Position numbers and translations under genes: made by a program. Under the pieces are notes generated by a model. That model saw only the letters and a list, made by a program, of their open reading frames with translations, was not told where the DNA came from and did not search any database. From Phenylobacterium sp. (GTDB taxonomy: Bacteria > Pseudomonadota > Alphaproteobacteria > Caulobacterales > Caulobacteraceae): DNA of 11,080 bases. Below, in pieces: positions 8,104 to 11,080 of the stretch (positions are counted from its first letter, which is position 1; each line of letters starts with the position of its first letter). The stretch covers positions 1 to 11,080 of the forward strand of contig JAQGIJ010000233.1 in assembly GCA_028291285.1 (NCBI GenBank), given 5' to 3'.

Positions 8104-8128
8104 GTTTATGCTTCAGGCGACACGAGAA
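8104..8128 (-). promoter_or_regulatory. Possible promoter of the porin-sbp-cysTWA operon
   Basis: On the minus strand TTCTCG (8128-8123) is followed after 11 bases by GCATAAAC (8111-8104). The second matches the Caulobacter -10 consensus GCTANAWC at 6 of 8 positions and the first matches TTGACG at 4 of 6. The region is A+T rich for this genome and lies about 65 bp before the porin start. The match is only moderate. Confidence 0.27.
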
Positions 8129-8211
8129 AATCTAATCCATGACCCAGCCGCGCGGCGCCTCGCCATGCCATGACCTGCTCCGCTAGGCTGAGACGACGAG
8201 ACGAAAGATGC

Positions 8212-8217
8212 GGGAGG
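8212..8217 (+). promoter_or_regulatory. Ribosome binding site that fixes the SDR start
   Basis: GGGAGG lies five bases before the ATG at 8223. An in-frame ATG at 8208 lies upstream of this site and has no comparable sequence before it, so 8223 is the better start. Confidence 0.65.
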
Positions 8218-8222
8218 ACAGG

Positions 8223-9035
8223 ATGACGAGGCCCAGCGGAAAGACCAGGGCGCTGATCACCGGCGGCTCCAGCGGCTTCGGCCTGGCGATGGCCAGGGAG
8301 CTGGTGCGCCGTGGCTACGAGGTGATCGTCTGTGGGCGCAACGCGGAAACCCTCGCCGAGGCGGTGCGCGAGACGCCGGAGCTGACCGGGCTGCGCGCCG
8401 ACGTGACATGGCCGGAGGATCGCGCCCGGCTGATCGCGGCCGGGTTCGAGGGCGGCCGCAACCTCGAGTTCCTGATCAACAACGCCGCCATCAACCGGGC
8501 GCACGACTACACCAGCGACTTCACCCTGGGCGCCGACCGCGCGCGGGAGGAGATCGAGATCAACTTCGCCGCGCCCATCGAGCTGATCCGGCTCTATCTG
8601 GCCGAGCGCCGGCGCGGCGGCCATGACGGCGAGCCCGGCGCCATCGTCAACATCGGCACGCCCGGCGCCCTCTTCCCGCTGGAAGCCATCCCGCTCTATT
8701 CCTCGACCAAGGCGGGGCTGCACATGTTCACCCAGACCCTGCGCGAGAACCTGCAGGCGACACCGGTGCAGGTGCTGGAGGTCTTCCCGCCGTCGTTGGA
8801 CACCGGCCTCGCCCCCGACCTCGACGTGGCTTCGCAGGCCAGCATGGGCGCCGAGGTCATCGCCCAGGTGGCGGCCGAGACGGTGGACGGGATTGTCGCC
8901 GGCGACGACGTGATCCTGCCGCACAAGCAGAGCCGGGCGCTCTATGGCGCCGTGCCCCACCCCGACCCGGTGTTCGTGCAGAAGGGCAATGCGGGCGTGC
9001 GCCGCAAGACCGGATGGGACCAGCGCGTGGGCTGA
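8223..9035 (+). CDS. Short-chain dehydrogenase/reductase, DltE-like
   Basis: Cytoplasmic NAD(P)-dependent oxidoreductase of the classical SDR family; 270 residues. The Rossmann nucleotide motif is TGGSSGFG at 13-20, followed by the basic stretch CGRN at 37-40, which suggests NADP preference. LINNAA is at 84-89. The catalytic tetrad would be N114, T146, Y159 and K163: the YSSTK box is normal, but the residue 13 before Tyr is Thr, not the usual Ser. The blocks EIEINFAAPIELIRLYL, LYSSTKAGLHMFT and VEFPP-like EVFPPSLDTGL resemble DltE-type dehydrogenases. The substrate is unknown; the DltE label is only a subfamily name and does not imply teichoic acids here. The gene is divergent from the sulfate operon and ends 3 bp from the convergent flavin oxidoreductase gene. 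Confidence 0.92.
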   Translation: MTRPSGKTRALITGGSSGFGLAMARELVRRGYEVIVCGRNAETLAEAVRETPELTGLRADVTWPEDRARLIAAGFEGGRNLEFLINNAAINRAHDYTSDFTLGADRAREEIEINFAAPIELIRLYLAERRRGGHDGEPGAIVNIGTPGALFPLEAIPLYSSTKAGLHMFTQTLRENLQATPVQVLEVFPPSLDTGLAPDLDVASQASMGAEVIAQVAAETVDGIVAGDDVILPHKQSRALYGAVPHPDPVFVQKGNAGVRRKTGWDQRVG

Positions 9036-9038
9036 GGC

Positions 9039-10043
9039 CTATTCGGCCGCCAGCGCCACCGGATGGCCGAACGGGGCGGTCTTGGCCTCCAGCTCGCGCT
9101 TGGCCGCGGCGTACTCCGCCGCCAGCTGGGCGACCCGTTCGGCGGCGCCGGGGACGTCCTTGACCGCGCCGATGCCGTGGCCGCAGCCCCAGATGTCGCG
9201 CCAGGCCTTGGCGCCCATGTTGCCGCCGGAGTTGAAGTTCATCTTCGACGCATCCGACTGCGGCAGGTTCTCCGGGTCCAGGCCCGCGGCGCGGATCGAG
9301 GGCTTCAGGTAGTTGCCGTGCACCCCGGTGAAGAGGTTCGAATAGACGATGTCCTCGCCGTTCGACTCCACGATCATCCGCTTGTAGCGCTCATCGGCGC
9401 GGGCCTCCTGCGTGGCGATGAAGGCCGAGCCGATATAGGCCAGGTCCGCGCCCATCGCCTGGGCGGCCAGGATCGCGCGGCCGGTGGCGATCGCGCCGGA
9501 GAGCGCCAGCGGCCCGTCGAACCAGGCCCGCAGCTCCTGCACCAGGGCGAAGGGCGACAGCGCGCCGGCGTGCCCGCCCGCGCCGGCGGCCACGGCGATC
9601 AGCCCGTCTGCGCCCTTCGAGATGGCGCTCCTGCCGTGCACGGAGTTGATTACGTCGTGCATGACGATGCCGCCCGAGGCGTGGACCGCGTCGTAGATGT
9701 CTCGCCGCGCGCCCAGCGAGGTGATGACGATCGGCGCCTTGTACTTGCAGCTGGCCTCGACGTCGTGCTCCAGCCGGTCGCTGGTCTTGTGGCAGATGTG
9801 GTTCACCGCGAAGGGCGCCGACGGCGTCTCCGGATGGTCGCGGTCCCAGGCGGCCAGCTCCTCGGTGATCTGGTGCAGCCACTCGTGCAGCTGCGAGGCC
9901 GGCCTGGCCGAGAGCGCCGGGAAAGAGCCCACGACGCCGGCCTTGCACTGCGCGATGACCAGCTCGGGGCCGGAGATGATGAACAGCGGGCTGGCGATCA
10001 CCGGCAGGCGCAGGCGGTCTCGCAGGACGGGCGGCAGGGCCAT
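9039..10043 (-). CDS. Nitronate monooxygenase-type FMN oxidoreductase
   Basis: FMN-dependent TIM-barrel oxidoreductase of the 2-nitropropane dioxygenase/nitronate monooxygenase (YrpB-like) family; 334 residues. The N-terminal strand PVIASPLFIISGPELVIA at 14-31 starts the barrel. GADGLIAVAAGAGGHAG at 144-160 and LALSGAIATGRAILAA at 179-194 followed by GADLAYIGSAF at 198-208 are the family's flavin phosphate and glycine-rich blocks. The C-terminal part has the usual DIWGCGHGIGAV. Members oxidise nitronates or related carbon acids; some are enoyl-reductase-like, and the true substrate here is not known. The ATG at 10043 has AGGAGG four bases upstream. It is transcribed away from mutA. Confidence 0.92.
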   Translation of the reverse strand: MALPPVLRDRLRLPVIASPLFIISGPELVIAQCKAGVVGSFPALSARPASQLHEWLHQITEELAAWDRDHPETPSAPFAVNHICHKTSDRLEHDVEASCKYKAPIVITSLGARRDIYDAVHASGGIVMHDVINSVHGRSAISKGADGLIAVAAGAGGHAGALSPFALVQELRAWFDGPLALSGAIATGRAILAAQAMGADLAYIGSAFIATQEARADERYKRMIVESNGEDIVYSNLFTGVHGNYLKPSIRAAGLDPENLPQSDASKMNFNSGGNMGAKAWRDIWGCGHGIGAVKDVPGAAERVAQLAAEYAAAKRELEAKTAPFGHPVALAAE

Positions 10044-10072
10044 GGGGCCTCCTGGAACATGTTTTCATTTAC

Positions 10073-10092
10073 GACGTAAGCATACCTACGTC
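10073..10092. promoter_or_regulatory. 20-bp palindrome, possible repressor operator upstream of the flavin oxidoreductase gene
   Basis: GACGTA (10073-10078) and TACGTC (10087-10092) are perfect inverted repeats around eight bases, centred about 40 bp before the ATG of the flavin oxidoreductase. The spacing and length suit a dimeric helix-turn-helix repressor such as TetR type. A TATGCT -10-like hexamer falls within it on the minus strand. No regulator gene is in the window. Confidence 0.45.
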
Positions 10093-10105
10093 ACGACGCA
10101 ACCCT

Positions 10106-10130
10106 CTACCTCCCCGGTGCGGGGAGGTAG
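10106..10130. repeat. Perfect 11-bp-stem intergenic hairpin
   Basis: CTACCTCCCCG (10106-10116) and CGGGGAGGTAG (10120-10130) are exact reverse complements around GTG. It lies between two divergent start sites, where no terminator is expected. The CCTCCCC/GGGGAGG arms look like the GC-rich palindromic units that I recall being scattered between genes in Caulobacterales genomes. Confidence 0.75.
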
Positions 10131-10186
10131 GCCCCATTCCCTAGCGCGAACTTGACGCCAGGGGCTGCTGCGGCCCATTTGCCCGC

Positions 10187-11080
10187 ATGGCAGACGCAAG
10201 CCGCCTCAGCGCTGATTTCCCCCCCGCCACGGCCGAGTCGTGGCGCACCCTGGTCGCCAAGACGCTTGGCGACGCCCCCTTTTCGACCCTGGAGAAGCCG
10301 ACCGCCGAAGGGCTGCCGATCGCGCCGCTCTATCCGCCCGGCGAGCTTCCAGGCGGCCAGGGCTTCGCCACCCGGCCGGTCAACGCCGAGCGGGCCTGGG
10401 ACATCCGCGTCCTCACCGCCCATCCGAACCCCTCGCGCGCCAACATCGAGATCCTCGGCGACCTTGAGGGCGGCGCGTCCTCGGCCGTGGTGCGGATCGA
10501 CCCGACCGGCCGGACCGGTGTCGCCGTGGGCTCGGCCGACGAGCTGGCGCGCGCGCTGAAGGACGTCGTCCTGGAGCTCGCGCCGATCGGCCTGGACGCG
10601 GGCTTCCTGGGCGCCAAGGCCGCCGACTGGCTGGGCGCGCTGGCCAAGGCCTCGCCGGGCGCCAAGCTGAACTTCCACATGGACCCGCTGAGCGCCTTCG
10701 CCGAGACCGGCGCCAGCCCGGGCCCGATCGAGAGCCATCTGATCAGCGCCGCCACGGTCGGCGTCCGCCTCGCCGAGACCTATCCGCAGGGCGCGCTGTT
10801 CCTGGCCTCCGGGCGGGCGGCGCACGAGGCCGGCGGCGGCGAGGCGCTGGAGCTGGCCTTCGCCGCGGCCGCGGCAATCGCCTACGCCAAGGCCCTGGTC
10901 CGCGCCGGCCTGCCGATGGCCGATGCCTTCGCGCGGATCACGCTCGGCCTCTCGGCGGACGCCGACTACTTCCTGACCATCGCCAAGCTGCGCGCCGCGC
11001 GCGCGGTCTGGGCCCGCGTCGCCGTCGCCTGCCAGGCCGGGTCCACCGCGCGGATCGAGGCGCGCGCCTCGCGCCGGATG
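10187..11080 (+). CDS. mutA: Methylmalonyl-CoA mutase small subunit MutA (C-terminus beyond window)
   Basis: Non-catalytic partner of MutB in the B12-dependent methylmalonyl-CoA/succinyl-CoA isomerisation of propionate metabolism. The first 298 codons are visible; the rest of the barrel and the C-terminal B12-binding-like domain are off the right edge. The N-terminal LPIAPLYPP at 43-51 and the late barrel block ASGRAAHEAGGGEALELAF at 207-225, then YFLTIAKLRAARAVWARV at 261-278, follow the mutase fold. The large subunit has ISGYHMQEAG at the first of these; here the catalytic Tyr-His pair reads Arg-Ala, as expected of the inactive small subunit. The ATG at 10187 has no clear Shine-Dalgarno. 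TTGACGC at 10152-10158 equals the Caulobacter -35 consensus but lacks a matching -10. mutB would be expected downstream. It could also be a mutase homologue of another specificity. Confidence 0.88.
   Translation, partial: MADASRLSADFPPATAESWRTLVAKTLGDAPFSTLEKPTAEGLPIAPLYPPGELPGGQGFATRPVNAERAWDIRVLTAHPNPSRANIEILGDLEGGASSAVVRIDPTGRTGVAVGSADELARALKDVVLELAPIGLDAGFLGAKAADWLGALAKASPGAKLNFHMDPLSAFAETGASPGPIESHLISAATVGVRLAETYPQGALFLASGRAAHEAGGGEALELAFAAAAAIAYAKALVRAGLPMADAFARITLGLSADADYFLTIAKLRAARAVWARVAVACQAGSTARIEARASRRM

Noticed and set aside
8208..8222. Upstream ATG as the SDR start
   Set aside because: It has no ribosome site, whereas GGGAGG precedes the ATG at 8223 by five bases.
8106..8960. 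284-codon minus-strand open frame over the SDR, which would extend into the divergent regulatory region
   Set aside because: No motif, and the plus-strand SDR has Rossmann and YxxxK motifs plus a good ribosome site.
9063..10079. 338-codon plus-strand open frame over the flavin oxidoreductase
   Set aside because: Biased translation with no domain; the minus-strand enzyme carries all family blocks and a strong ribosome site.
10106..10825. 239-codon minus-strand open frame over mutA
   Set aside because: Its end lies in the intergenic hairpin and its translation lacks any family signature; the plus strand reads as MutA.

Overview
The window is about 68% G+C and almost fully coding. Its gene content points to an alphaproteobacterium of the Caulobacterales (Caulobacter/Phenylobacterium type): a secreted RTX/GH16 protein, an OprO/P-type porin, a methylmalonyl-CoA mutase small subunit and a DltE-like SDR. 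No rRNA or 16S-type marker is present, so the placement is an inference from protein character and composition. I see no tRNA, CRISPR array, integrase or insertion sequence.

Layout, left to right. (1) 1-2327, minus: a large secreted glycoside hydrolase family 16 protein, cut by the left edge. It has an N-terminal RTX-like region, a GH16 catalytic domain with an intact ExDxxE motif, a region of about three blade-like repeats, and a Calx-beta domain. (2) 2328-2556: a 229-bp gap with nested inverted repeats that could end the upstream operon. (3) 2557-8041, minus: a compact sulfate-uptake operon transcribed in the order porin - sbp - cysT - cysW - cysA. Gaps are 23 bp or less, or the genes overlap. 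An outer-membrane porin heads the operon, so one transcript could encode the whole route from the outer membrane to the cytoplasm. (4) 8042-8222: the divergent regulatory region between the porin and an SDR gene. (5) 8223-9035, plus: a DltE-like short-chain dehydrogenase with Thr at the catalytic Ser position. (6) 9039-10043, minus: a nitronate monooxygenase-type flavin oxidoreductase, tail to tail with the SDR. (7) 10044-10186: a divergent intergenic region holding a 20-bp operator-like palindrome and a perfect 11-bp-stem hairpin. (8) 10187-11080, plus: the start of mutA (methylmalonyl-CoA mutase small subunit), cut by the right edge.

How the genes work together. The porin would pass sulfate into the periplasm, Sbp (probably Tat-exported) binds it, and CysT-CysW form the channel driven by CysA. 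The other genes are not obviously part of this pathway. The points most worth a second look are the porin as first gene of a sulfate operon, a perfect GC hairpin read in frame as part of the N-terminus of CysT, the architecture of the GH16 protein beside the sulfate operon, and the palindrome between the flavin oxidoreductase and mutA. I did not find a clearly new multi-gene system.
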